Translations under genes and position numbers: made by a program
Part shown: one piece after another, positions 8,164-16,000 of the stretch
How the letters are laid out: each line of letters starts with the position of its first letter
Numbering within the stretch: position 1 is the stretch's first letter
The notes under the pieces: model-generated
Databases searched by the model: none
What the model was told of the DNA's origin: nothing
The model's input: only the letters and a program-made list of their open reading frames with translations
Assembly (NCBI GenBank): GCA_905214225.1
Contig: CAJMLL010000026.1
Location: forward strand, 1-33,905
Source: an uncultured bacterium
GTDB taxonomy: Bacteria > Bacillota > Clostridia > Peptostreptococcales > Anaerovoracaceae
Length of the DNA: 33,905 nt
Reading direction: 5' to 3'

Positions 8164-9252
8164 TTACAGGCCGAACAGTTCCTTGATGTGATCCTGCTTC
8201 AGTCCGACGCCGATTACGCAGACCATGCCGGTTGTCTCCGGATCGCCCTCTCTGACTTCCGGCTCGCCCGGAACGTAGTCAAACTCCAGCCACTGGCCGT
8301 CTTCTCCTTCGACGATGCCCTTGGAACGGAGCACCTGTCCGCAGGACTGATCGTCCTGCAGGCTCTCCAGAGCCTTCTGCAGCTTCTCCTTCGTGAATTT
8401 ATGGGATGTCTCCACGCCGAACTCATCGAACACCTCATCGGCATCGTGGCCATGGTGATGATGATGGTGGTGATGGTGATGATGCTCATGTTCGTCATGA
8501 TCGTGATCATCATGGTCGTGATGATGTTCATGCTCGTCGTGGTCATGATCCTCGTGGTCATGGTGATGATGCTCGTGCTCTTCCGCTTCCTCAGCCTCGT
8601 GCTCAGCAAGCTCCCTGTGAGCTTCTTCTCTCAGTCTGTCCAGTTCTGCAGACAGGGTCTTCTTCTTCTCCATGATCTCCAGAATCTTGCTTCCGTCAAT
8701 CTCGTCCCACGGAGTCGTTACGATGGATGCATCCTGATTCAGCTCTCTCAGCAGGGAAACACACTCATCCAGCTGATCCTGGCTCAGTCCGTCCACATGG
8801 CTGAGGATGATGGAGCTTGCATTTTCCACCTGATTCTTATAGAACTCACCAAAGTTGTCCAGGTACATCTTACACTTCTTCGCGTCGATGACAGTGGTGA
8901 AGCCGTTCAGCTGAAGCTGGTCATTATGCAGATCCTGCACCGCAATGATGACATCGGACAGCTTGCCGACTCCGGACGGCTCGATCAGAATTCTGTCCGG
9001 TGTGTACTTTTCCATGATTTCATTCAGAGCTCTCGCAAAATCACCGACCAGTGTGCAGCAGATGCATCCCGCATTCATCTGGTCGATCTGAATTCCCGTG
9101 CTGTTCAGGAATCCCTTGTCCACGCCGATCTCACCGAACTCATTCTCGATCAGAACGACCTGTTCACCCTGATAAGCTTCCTTAACCAGTTTTTTAATCA
9201 GCGTCGTCTTTCCTGCGCCCAGGAATCCACTGAAAATATCTACTTTTGTCAT
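8164..9252 (-). CDS. CobW/COG0523 metal-chaperone GTPase with histidine-rich insert
   Basis: 362 aa. Walker A GFLGAGKT is at residues 9-16, ENEFGEIGVD at 36-45, the metal-binding GCICC motif at 62-66 and EPSGVGKLSD near 97-106. Residues 226-270 are almost entirely His, Asp and Glu, including a run of eleven His. A CobW C-terminal domain follows. Such inserts are typical of zinc- or nickel-handling GTPases. The start MTKVDIF at 9252 was preferred over ATG 9270 because AAGGTGG lies at correct spacing before it. It is the first gene of the unit leading to sbcC. It probably delivers a metal, perhaps zinc, to client proteins; no Zur-type operator was identified. Confidence 0.93.
   Translation of the reverse strand: MTKVDIFSGFLGAGKTTLIKKLVKEAYQGEQVVLIENEFGEIGVDKGFLNSTGIQIDQMNAGCICCTLVGDFARALNEIMEKYTPDRILIEPSGVGKLSDVIIAVQDLHNDQLQLNGFTTVIDAKKCKMYLDNFGEFYKNQVENASSIILSHVDGLSQDQLDECVSLLRELNQDASIVTTPWDEIDGSKILEIMEKKKTLSAELDRLREEAHRELAEHEAEEAEEHEHHHHDHEDHDHDEHEHHHDHDDHDHDEHEHHHHHHHHHHHGHDADEVFDEFGVETSHKFTKEKLQKALESLQDDQSCGQVLRSKGIVEGEDGQWLEFDYVPGEPEVREGDPETTGMVCVIGVGLKQDHIKELFGL
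8443..8577 (-). repeat. Low-complexity CAT/GAT-rich tract coding the His/Asp/Glu-rich insert
   Basis: The stretch is built almost wholly of His, Asp and Glu codons, giving repeated ATGATG/GTGATG on the plus strand. Long plus-strand frames through it are artefacts of this composition. Slippage could make the tract vary between strains. Confidence 0.8.
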
Positions 9253-9405
9253 ATTCTCTACCACCTTCATCTGTTTTCACGGAGCATTCCGCTCATTAAT
9301 ACGTCTGCCTCCGCCTCATGGCCGGATGCATCCGCCGTTTCATTTATTCTCTTATCGCGGACAAAGGGGAAAACAGCAAGGGTTCAGCCCTCTGTCACGC
9401 ATGAC

Positions 9406-9414
9406 ATTATACCA
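9406..9414 (-). promoter_or_regulatory. Extended -10 promoter for the CobW-sbcDC unit
   Basis: TATAAT at 9406-9411 is preceded by TGG, giving the extended -10 form TGGTATAAT. No good -35 is present. The transcript would carry a leader of about 150 nt to ATG 9252, containing an AGGG/CCCT hairpin close to the predicted start. Confidence 0.6.
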
Positions 9415-9437
9415 CAAAGCTTACTATTATAAGCAGA

Positions 9438-10037
9438 TCATTTCTTTGCTTCTTCATCCGGCAGGGTTTTCAGAAGGGTTTTGCAGGCGAGAATCTGGGC
9501 GTAGCCGCTGACGGCCATCTGCAGGGCCTGTTTTACTGTTTCTTCCACGCCGGCTTCCGGATCGATCATTTCCGCCGTCCTGCTGTATTCCTGATTCAAT
9601 ATGCCGGTAAAATCATTGTAGAAGGACTGAACATCTCTTCCTTTCAGGCATCCCCCGAGGAGTTTTCCGACCTCGTCGACTTTCAGTACCTGTTTTAACA
9701 GGCAGATTGCGGTCAGGATGCCAATATGGGTCCGGTTGTAGCGCTTTCCTTTTGCTCTTGGCATGATTCCGCTCTTAATGTAGTTATTTACCATCGAAGA
9801 AGTCAGCGTTTCATCTGTATCCGTTAGTTCAAAACCGATATGCTGGCGCTCCATATAGGATTTCAGCTGATCCATATAAAGATCAATGTCCGGAATTCTG
9901 TCCCACTGCTCCGGGCGGCTGTGCTCCATCTTCTCCTTTAATTCTGCGGCGGCGTCTTCTGCAGAAGCTTCATCACCGGATCCGCCTTTTTCCGCTGCCT
10001 GCATGCACTGTATTTTCTCTCTGATATCTTCTACCAT
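9438..10037 (-). CDS. DUF1836 family putative DNA-binding regulator
   Basis: 199 aa. The central part contains IPDIDLYMDQLKSYME, LTSSMVNNYIKSGIM and KRYNRTHIGILTAICLLKQVL, which match the DUF1836 pattern with a MerR-like winged-helix region (about residues 75-145). Residues 1-45 are acidic and low in complexity. AGGAG with 8-nt spacing precedes the ATG. It is divergent from the SGNH hydrolase gene with about 256 bp between them, so regulation of that neighbour or of itself is plausible but unproven. Ligand and operator are unknown. Confidence 0.85.
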   Translation of the reverse strand: MVEDIREKIQCMQAAEKGGSGDEASAEDAAAELKEKMEHSRPEQWDRIPDIDLYMDQLKSYMERQHIGFELTDTDETLTSSMVNNYIKSGIMPRAKGKRYNRTHIGILTAICLLKQVLKVDEVGKLLGGCLKGRDVQSFYNDFTGILNQEYSRTAEMIDPEAGVEETVKQALQMAVSGYAQILACKTLLKTLPDEEAKK

Positions 10038-10214
10038 GTTGTTTTCTCCTGCTTCATTGTTTATCTGCAGCCCTGCGGCCGGATCCTCTTATCCCGTTTC
10101 CTGAACAGAAGATTTCTCCGGCCCTCTGTTATGCCGCTTACCCCTCTATTATTGCACATTCTCCTTCTATATTCCAGTATTCTTAAACACTATATAAATA
10201 CTCATCACTCCATA

Positions 10215-10252
10215 TTGACTTTTTTATATTATATGATATAGTATTCAATACT
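10215..10252 (+). promoter_or_regulatory. Promoter with overlapping palindromes before the SGNH hydrolase
   Basis: TTGACT (10215-10220) can pair with TATAGT (10237-10242, 16-bp spacer) or TAGTAT (10239-10244, 18 bp). Two perfect odd-centred palindromes overlap the -10 and start region: TATATGATATA (10230-10240) and AGTATTCAATACT (10240-10252). They are good candidates for an operator, possibly of the adjacent DUF1836 protein. The promoter is likely; the operator role is inference. Confidence 0.6.
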
Positions 10253-10293
10253 AGATAGCAAAATATTGGTTCCTATATCAGGGGGTATGACAT

Positions 10294-11022
10294 ATGAAAA
10301 TCACAGTTTGCGGAGATTCCATTACCAAGGGCGTCATCTTTGATGAAGCAAAAGGCCGTTACACCTTTATGAAAAAAAGCGCCATGCATACCCTGCAGAG
10401 CATGCTCGGCGCTGTCATTAAAAATGTATCCAAATTCGGCTGCACGACAGAAAAAGGGCAGAGTATTCTGCAGCGCAGCGAAGCGCATGTCGCAGAGTCC
10501 GATTTCACCATCCTGGAATACGGCGGAAACGACTGCGATATGCCATGGGACAAGATCGCTGAAAACCCGGATCAGCTTTATGAAGCCAATGTTCCTGAAG
10601 ATCAGTTCGAAAAGAATTATGAAAAACTGATCATAGAAACACAGAATCTCGGAAGCACACCGGTGCTGATGAGTCTTCCTCCTCTGGACCAGGACCGCTT
10701 CTACAGCTGGGTTTCTTCCCTGGCTGAGAAGAACTGCCCGGATGCAAAGGATAATATTCTGAAGTACCTGGATGGAACGACCGATACCATCTACCTCTGG
10801 CAGCAGAAGTATAACGCCATTGTCCTCCATCTTGCGGAAAAGTTTCATCTTCCGCTGATCGACATCCGGAAAGCCTTCCTGAAGCAGGATGATTATAAAG
10901 ACTATATCAGTATCGACGGTATGCATCCTAACCAGAAGGGCCAGGACCTGATTGCAGAGACCTCCTCTGAGTTTTTTCAGGGGCTCTGCCTTCCGTCTGA
11001 AGAAGAGATAACTGCGGCGTAG
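10294..11022 (+). CDS. SGNH/GDSL-type hydrolase
   Basis: 242 aa with the SGNH blocks in order: CGDSITKG at the N-terminus (nucleophile Ser), a Gly oxyanion region, GGND at about 79-82, and DGMHPN near 207-212 giving the catalytic Asp and His. No signal peptide is visible, so it should be cytoplasmic. Substrate cannot be told from sequence; members include esterases, acyl-thioesterases and carbohydrate deacetylases. AGGGGGT precedes the ATG by 7 nt. It stands alone, divergent from the DUF1836 regulator and convergent with recX. Confidence 0.9.
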   Translation: MKITVCGDSITKGVIFDEAKGRYTFMKKSAMHTLQSMLGAVIKNVSKFGCTTEKGQSILQRSEAHVAESDFTILEYGGNDCDMPWDKIAENPDQLYEANVPEDQFEKNYEKLIIETQNLGSTPVLMSLPPLDQDRFYSWVSSLAEKNCPDAKDNILKYLDGTTDTIYLWQQKYNAIVLHLAEKFHLPLIDIRKAFLKQDDYKDYISIDGMHPNQKGQDLIAETSSEFFQGLCLPSEEEITAA

Positions 11023-11053
11023 ATGCAGGATTGCTGTGCCCGCCGCAGCATCA

Positions 11054-11806
11054 TCATCCGCGTCTTAGTTCATCCAGCAGATCCCAGATCAGACTGCTGG
11101 AAAAACCGCGGGCGGAGAGCCTTCTGGCAATCCGCCCGCGTATTTTTTCCGGAACCGGATCATCCATAGTGAGATCTGCCATTCTGAGGACTTTTTCCAT
11201 TTCTTTTTCTGCCATCGCACGTTCATTGAGATTTCCCTCAAGATCTTCATAATCCATAAATGCTTTCTGCATGTCTTCTTCGGATACGCCTTTCTTTCTC
11301 AATTCTGAGAAGGCTCGTCTGCGGCTTCTGTTCTGGGAAAAGGCATACTGCAGGTATTCCCAGGCGAATTTCCGGTCGTCCAGATAATGATGTGCTTTCA
11401 ATTCCTTCAGTTCAGCGCTGATTTCCTCATCGCTGTATTCTTTTTGTCTGAGGAACTGCCGGAGTTCTTCCGTGCTCATACTTTTTCTTGCCAGTTTTCT
11501 GACGGCGGCTTCGTCGACGGAAGGCTTTTTCTTTTCTTTCGGTTTTTTTCCGGATTTTTCTCCGTGTTTCCTTTTTCCAGTATATGGGTTTTCGGATTCT
11601 GCTCTGTTCTGTTTTTCATGGGGTTCTCTGGAAAAACCGGTTTTCCGGCAGCGCGGCCTTTCCTTGCGGCTGCCCGTCGGCCGGGTGGTATTTGTCCCGA
11701 AAGCGGAAGAATTCTCGTCCAGATCGGCCGCTTCCCCCTGCTGTGCTTCTTTGATCGTCTCTGGATTTAATTTTCCTTTTTTATATAATTCATCAAGATT
11801 AATCAT
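11054..11806 (-). CDS. recX: RecX, regulator of RecA
   Basis: 250 aa. The RecX three-helix repeats start at about residue 97 (VDEAAVRKLARKSMSTEEL), followed by LKELKAHHYLDDRKFAWEYLQ and FSELRKKGVSEEDM. Residues 1-95 are a Lys/Arg/Glu-rich low-complexity extension, longer than in classical RecX. GAGGAAT precedes the ATG, and the gene starts 2 bp after the phosphopantetheinyl transferase stop, so the two are cotranscribed. RecX binds RecA filaments and limits or promotes their disassembly. Confidence 0.9.
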   Translation of the reverse strand: MINLDELYKKGKLNPETIKEAQQGEAADLDENSSAFGTNTTRPTGSRKERPRCRKTGFSREPHEKQNRAESENPYTGKRKHGEKSGKKPKEKKKPSVDEAAVRKLARKSMSTEELRQFLRQKEYSDEEISAELKELKAHHYLDDRKFAWEYLQYAFSQNRSRRRAFSELRKKGVSEEDMQKAFMDYEDLEGNLNERAMAEKEMEKVLRMADLTMDDPVPEKIRGRIARRLSARGFSSSLIWDLLDELRRG

Positions 11807-11808
11807 CG

Positions 11809-12405
11809 TTATTCCTCTGTTTTTACGGCCTGCATGCAGCGGCCGGTCTGATCAACGGTCTTTATGTTCACGGGCGCGTCTGCCTCTTCTCTGCTGCGGA
11901 AGCAGAATGCGCAGGCTCCGTCAAATTCCGGAATTGTGACATTCTGAAATCCGTATTCCTCTGAATCAGACAGCACCGGAAGCGGAAATGCCTGAAACAT
12001 ACCGCGTCCCAGAAGTTTTCCCAGGGACTCTTTTCTGGTCCAGATCCGGAAAAACTCCCTTCTGCCGCCTTCCATGACCCTGTCCCGTTCTTCCGGGCGG
12101 AAAAATCTTCTGGCGATCCGCTGAAAATCCCGCTCTTCATTCTGCTGTACATCCAGTCCGCAGGGCAAATCGCTGATCAGGCAGTACCAGAAACTTCCGC
12201 TGTGTGAAATGGAAAAATACAGAGGAGCGGACACAAATTCCGGCTTTCCCTCCGGAGTTCTGCGGATAGAAAAATCAATTTCCTCACTATGCTTTCCCGG
12301 ACTTCTGCTGAAATCCTGCGCACAGCTCTGGACCAGCGGATCGCTGTTCTTTCCATGCGGAATATGATGTTTACTTTCTGCCTGAAAAATATACAGTGTA
12401 TGCAT
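11809..12405 (-). CDS. 4'-Phosphopantetheinyl transferase, Sfp/AcpT type
   Basis: 198 aa from the ATG at 12405, chosen because AAAGGAACAGGT precedes it; an earlier in-frame ATG at 12477 has no ribosome binding site. The family signature is clear: GKPEF, FSISHSGSFWYCLIS, CGLDVQ (Mg-binding Asp), FFRPEER and IWTRKESLGKLLGRG. It transfers 4'-phosphopantetheine from CoA to a carrier-protein serine. No carrier protein, NRPS or PKS gene lies in the window, so the target is unknown; a short Sfp-type enzyme in such genomes may serve fatty-acid ACP. Confidence 0.92.
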   Translation of the reverse strand: MHTLYIFQAESKHHIPHGKNSDPLVQSCAQDFSRSPGKHSEEIDFSIRRTPEGKPEFVSAPLYFSISHSGSFWYCLISDLPCGLDVQQNEERDFQRIARRFFRPEERDRVMEGGRREFFRIWTRKESLGKLLGRGMFQAFPLPVLSDSEEYGFQNVTIPEFDGACAFCFRSREEADAPVNIKTVDQTGRCMQAVKTEE

Positions 12406-12431
12406 ACCTGTTCCTTTCTGCCGGATGCATG

Positions 12432-12467
12432 AAAAAAGCTGCCTCAGGAATTTCTTCTCTTCAGCAG
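12432..12467 (-). terminator. Weak candidate terminator between yerC and the phosphopantetheinyl transferase
   Basis: GCTGC and GCAGC can close a stem around a 20-nt loop, followed on the minus strand by six T. The stem is short. It overlaps the region before the transferase ribosome binding site, so it may be an attenuator rather than a full stop. Confidence 0.3.
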
Positions 12468-12499
12468 CAGATATCATGACAAACAGTTTAATGGGGCTG

Positions 12500-12826
12500 C
12501 TATTCAGCCTCTTTCTGTTTTTCTTCCTCTTCTTTTTTCTTCATACGGTCCAGAGCGATTTTATAACCGTCTGCGCCATAGACCAGACATTTATTAATTC
12601 TGCTGATCGTTGCCGTTGATGCATTGGTCTGCTTTTCAATTTCATTATAGGTATGGTCCTGTGAAAGCAGTTTTGCAACCTGAAAACGCTGTGAAATTGC
12701 GTGCAGCTCATTGATTGTGCAGATATCTGTAAAGAAGCGGTAGCATTCCTCCCTCGTCTCTAAGGAAAGAATTGCATCGAACAACGCATCATTCTCCTGG
12801 CTTTTCAGCTTTGTCTCGAATGCCAT
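12500..12826 (-). CDS. YerC/YecD family TrpR-like DNA-binding protein
   Basis: 108 aa beginning MAFETKLKSQENDALFDAIL and containing LETREECYRFFTDICTINELHAISQRFQVAKLL with a helix-turn-helix YNEIEKQTNASTATISRINKCL. This matches the TrpR-related YerC/YecD family (TIGR02531). A lysine/glutamate tail ends the protein. The ATG at 12826 was chosen because AAGGA precedes it and the family begins there. Its target is unknown; proteins of this family are not thought to be true tryptophan repressors. Confidence 0.92.
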   Translation of the reverse strand: MAFETKLKSQENDALFDAILSLETREECYRFFTDICTINELHAISQRFQVAKLLSQDHTYNEIEKQTNASTATISRINKCLVYGADGYKIALDRMKKKEEEEKQKEAE

Positions 12827-12850
12827 AACACATTTTCCTTTCCATTTTAT

Positions 12851-12880
12851 CCGCATCTCCTGAAAAATTGCAGGATGCGG
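12851..12880 (-). promoter_or_regulatory. Stem-loop in the yerC leader
   Basis: CCGCATC pairs with GATGCGG, with an inner CTG/CAG pairing across a T-rich loop, directly upstream of the yerC ribosome binding site. There is no U-run after it. It may protect the message or modulate translation. Confidence 0.4.
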
Positions 12881-12912
12881 TCACTGTCGTACTTTCCGTC
12901 TAATCTCAGCAC

Positions 12913-12941
12913 ATTATATTACTTTTACACTTTAAAGTCAA
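12913..12941 (-). promoter_or_regulatory. Strong sigma-A type promoter for yerC
   Basis: TTGACT (12936-12941), a 17-bp spacer and a perfect TATAAT (12913-12918). The leader to the yerC ATG is about 80 nt and contains the stem-loop at 12851-12880. Confidence 0.85.
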
Positions 12942-13077
12942 ACAGCGAATACAAATTTTCTCCGATAAAGAAGCTTTCCTTTCCCCTCTGTCACATTTTC
13001 AATAGACGACCGATATTTTCCGGATGAAAGTTTTGTGCGCCGGCACATGAATAGCGCTGCATTCACGCAACTCCCGT

Positions 13078-14244
13078 TTATTTTTCCAGTTCGGAAATGG
13101 CCCGTTCCAGCTGCCGGTCACTGCTTCCGTATCCCTGACGGACGGTAATGTCCGGCGTAATGCCTTTTTCGTTGATCTTTTTTCCATTCGGCGTGTAATA
13201 CTGCATCACCGTCAGACGGATAGCCGAGCCGTCCTTTAAATGATATTCACTCTGCACGACACCCTTTCCGTAGGTTCTGGTCCCGATCAGTTTTCCTCCG
13301 TGGTTGTCCTGAATCGCAGCCGCTGCAATTTCAGCGGAACTTGCTGTCTGTCCGTTGACCAGAACGACGTACTTCAGCTTGGTGCATGTCTCATCGGAAT
13401 TATAGTATTTTCTGGAACCGCTGCCTTTCTTCATGCTCGTAATCGTGCAGGCGGGAAGCAGCTGGTCAGCGGTTTTTATGCTCTGACTGGTATAGCCTCC
13501 ACCATTTCCCCGGAGATCAATGATCAGTCCTTTCACGCCCCGGTCTTCCATCGAAGAGAGTTCTGTCTGAAACTCTGACGCTGTATCTTTCTGAAAGGCG
13601 GAGATCCAGATATATCCGATATGATGACGCAGCACAGCACTCGTTACAGAATCCCCGGATACATCACCGCGGATAACGGTAACGGATTTCTTCTCTGTTC
13701 CTCTCTGAATCAGAAGTTTCAAAGAAGAACCTGTCTTTCCGCGCAGAAGTTTTGCCGTTCCGCTGATCGTCCGGCTGGCTTTTCCATTCACCTGGAGAAT
13801 GACATCTCCCTGCTTCAGTCCGGCTGACCGCGCGGGACTTTTATCCATGATCCTGGAAATCCTCACACGCCCGCCGGATTCTTCCAGAACAGCACCGATT
13901 CCGCTGTAGGAACCGCTCAGACGTCCGTCAAATATTTTGGTCTCTTCTGGTGTCATGTAAACCGAGTACGGATCCCCGCAGCTCTTCAGAAGCGCCGTGT
14001 ACAGCGCATTCATCTGCTTGTTCGCACTGACATAGTTCAGCGAATGTTTCTGCAGCAGATTCTGCATTTTCCAGAGTTTGCTGTAACGCTTGTCCATGGC
14101 CTCCAGCCGCTTGTATTCTTTCGCGGGGATCAGCCTCATGCCTGAAGAACTGAGGAAAGTAAAATATACCGCGGTCGTCAGTATCACTCCGACAAGAACG
14201 CCGGCTGCCACTGCCGCAATTAGTTTTATTCTTGTTGTTTTCAT
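13078..14244 (-). CDS. S41 family C-terminal processing peptidase (CtpA-like) with PDZ domain
   Basis: 388 aa from ATG 14244. An N-terminal membrane anchor or signal segment (MKTTRIKLIAAVAAGV, then hydrophobic to about residue 27) leads to a PDZ domain with GIGAVLEE, SPARSAGLKQGDVILQVNG, and the S41 peptidase core IDLRGNGGG, NGQTASSAEI (catalytic Ser) and GTRTYGKGVVQ (catalytic Lys). It faces outside the membrane and trims or degrades exported proteins, often linked to cell-wall hydrolases. It is the last gene of the ftsEX unit, 89 bp after recJ. The ribosome binding site is weak; an earlier start in another frame is less convincing. Confidence 0.93.
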   Translation of the reverse strand: MKTTRIKLIAAVAAGVLVGVILTTAVYFTFLSSSGMRLIPAKEYKRLEAMDKRYSKLWKMQNLLQKHSLNYVSANKQMNALYTALLKSCGDPYSVYMTPEETKIFDGRLSGSYSGIGAVLEESGGRVRISRIMDKSPARSAGLKQGDVILQVNGKASRTISGTAKLLRGKTGSSLKLLIQRGTEKKSVTVIRGDVSGDSVTSAVLRHHIGYIWISAFQKDTASEFQTELSSMEDRGVKGLIIDLRGNGGGYTSQSIKTADQLLPACTITSMKKGSGSRKYYNSDETCTKLKYVVLVNGQTASSAEIAAAAIQDNHGGKLIGTRTYGKGVVQSEYHLKDGSAIRLTVMQYYTPNGKKINEKGITPDITVRQGYGSSDRQLERAISELEK

Positions 14245-14333
14245 CGTTGACTTTCTGCACGATTTCTGAAATCGCCATTCTTTCGTGCCGTCTTTTCTGT
14301 TTCCGGAAGCTGCGGTTTCCGCCGCCGCTTCTG

Positions 14334-15983
14334 CTAAAACGGCGGATGGATATCCTCCACCACCATCTTCAGCTGATGATTTCCCTGCCATTCATCATCC
14401 TGAAGCCTTCCGACAATTTCCGCCGGCTGCCCGGCTGTGCTCTGGATTTCTTTTTCCAGTCTCCTCACATCATGAAAAGCGATGCAGGAGAGCTTGTGAA
14501 ACTCCGGCATGGCAGCCTGAAAACGGAGATACTGTCCGCGGTCTCCCATATGAGAGACATGTTCAATTCTGCCTTCTACAGCAGTCATCGGCTGCTCATT
14601 TTCACAGCCGCAAGGCTCCAGAAGTTCCATCTGATGAACCAGATCCAGCGATGCGTCCTGCGCGCTGAGACGCAGATCCGGCATGATTCTCTTAACAAAA
14701 ATTTCCGGATGTTCCGCCCGGATCGCCCGGGTTCTCTGATTCAGATTTCTCCGGAATTCATCCAGATACTCTGATTTAAGTGTAAACCCGCATGCCGCCG
14801 CATGTCCACCAAAAGTCGTAAACATCTCTTTTTGTTCATTCAGCAGATCAAAAAGATTCAGACCGTCAATGCACCTGCCGGTTCCTTTCAGCATACCGTT
14901 TGCTTCTTTTGTGACAATCACCGTCGGTTTATACAGAAGCTCCTTGATTTTTCCCGCGGCAATTCCGGCAACCCCCTCCCAGTTTCCCTGGACATCGATA
15001 ACCAGAAAATCATCTCCGGAGAGACGCTCGGAAACAATCTGCATAGCCTGTTCAAACACTTCCTGCTGCTGTTCTTTTCTCAGTGCGTTGCACTCCGCAA
15101 GTTCAGATGCTCTCTGCCGCATCAGGTCTTCATCCTCTGTCAGAAACAGGGATGCCGCAATTTCCGCATGCTTTACTCTTCCTGCCGCATTGATATGAGG
15201 CCCGATGATGTAGGCAATCTGTTCTGCGGTGACCGTTCTGCCATGCAGATGCGCAGCATCCATCAGAGCCTGCAGACTGCGCCGGCTTCCTGTATTGATC
15301 ACGCGCAGGCCGTATTTTACCAGGGTGCGGTTTTCATCTTTCAGGGGCACAATATCCGCAACGGTGCCGATCGCCACCAGATCCAGCGTCCTGGTAAGAA
15401 TACGCTTTGGCAGCCCGGCAGCGCTGATCAGAGCCTGCGCCAGTTTGAACGCCACTCCGCATCCGGCAAGATCAGAGAAGGGATACGGACAGGTTTTCTG
15501 ATGCGGATTGATCAGAATTCCGGGCGCCGGATTTTCCGGTACAGTATGGTGGTCGGTAATGACAACATCCATGCCAAGTTCCCTGGCATAGAGCACCTCT
15601 TCAGGCGCAGCTGTTCCTGTATCGACGGTAATCAGCAGTTCCGCCCCTTCTTCCCGGATCTTTTTCAGGGCCGGTTTATTCAGACCGTAACCCTCTCCGA
15701 ACCGTGAAGGAATATAGTGCATCAGATTATCTGTCAGATGGGAAAGAACTTCTGTCAGAATTACCGTTGATGTTACGCCGTCTGCATCATAATCTCCGTA
15801 GATGCAGATCTTTTTATTCTCATTGACTGCTGACAATATTAAATCCACTCCCTCTCTCATATTCAGGAGAAGGAATGGATCATAGCTTTTCTGCGGACTG
15901 TCCGAGAGAAATTCCTGAATGTCTTCTTCGGTCTCAATTCCGCGTTTATGCAGCAGTTCTATCAGTTTCGGATGTAATTGCAT
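14334..15983 (-). CDS. recJ: RecJ single-stranded-DNA-specific 5'-3' exonuclease
   Basis: 549 aa with the DHH phosphoesterase motifs: YGDYDADGVTS, TVDTGT, DHHTVPE, and the DHHA1 motif FGGHAAACGFTL. An OB-like C-terminal region completes a near-normal-length RecJ. AAAGGAG before the ATG is excellent. It lies 17 bp after the M23 peptidase gene and upstream of the S41 peptidase, which splits an otherwise cell-wall-related gene order. RecJ resects 5' ends in recombination and repair. Confidence 0.96.
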   Translation of the reverse strand: MQLHPKLIELLHKRGIETEEDIQEFLSDSPQKSYDPFLLLNMREGVDLILSAVNENKKICIYGDYDADGVTSTVILTEVLSHLTDNLMHYIPSRFGEGYGLNKPALKKIREEGAELLITVDTGTAAPEEVLYARELGMDVVITDHHTVPENPAPGILINPHQKTCPYPFSDLAGCGVAFKLAQALISAAGLPKRILTRTLDLVAIGTVADIVPLKDENRTLVKYGLRVINTGSRRSLQALMDAAHLHGRTVTAEQIAYIIGPHINAAGRVKHAEIAASLFLTEDEDLMRQRASELAECNALRKEQQQEVFEQAMQIVSERLSGDDFLVIDVQGNWEGVAGIAAGKIKELLYKPTVIVTKEANGMLKGTGRCIDGLNLFDLLNEQKEMFTTFGGHAAACGFTLKSEYLDEFRRNLNQRTRAIRAEHPEIFVKRIMPDLRLSAQDASLDLVHQMELLEPCGCENEQPMTAVEGRIEHVSHMGDRGQYLRFQAAMPEFHKLSCIAFHDVRRLEKEIQSTAGQPAEIVGRLQDDEWQGNHQLKMVVEDIHPPF

Positions 15984-16000
15984 AGAACTCCTTTTTTCTG

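Noticed and set aside
8443..8577. Short tandem repeat or CRISPR-like array
   Set aside because: The repetition is the codon tract of the His/Asp/Glu-rich insert, without spacers.
8059..9432. 457-codon plus-strand frame opposite the His-rich GTPase
   Set aside because: Its Met/Val-rich stretch is simply the complement of the His/Asp codon tract, and the minus-strand gene has clear COG0523 motifs.
14244..14391. N-terminal extension of the S41 peptidase upstream of ATG 14244
   Set aside because: The extra 49 residues overlap the recJ end, have no ribosome binding site, and would bury the signal-like segment.
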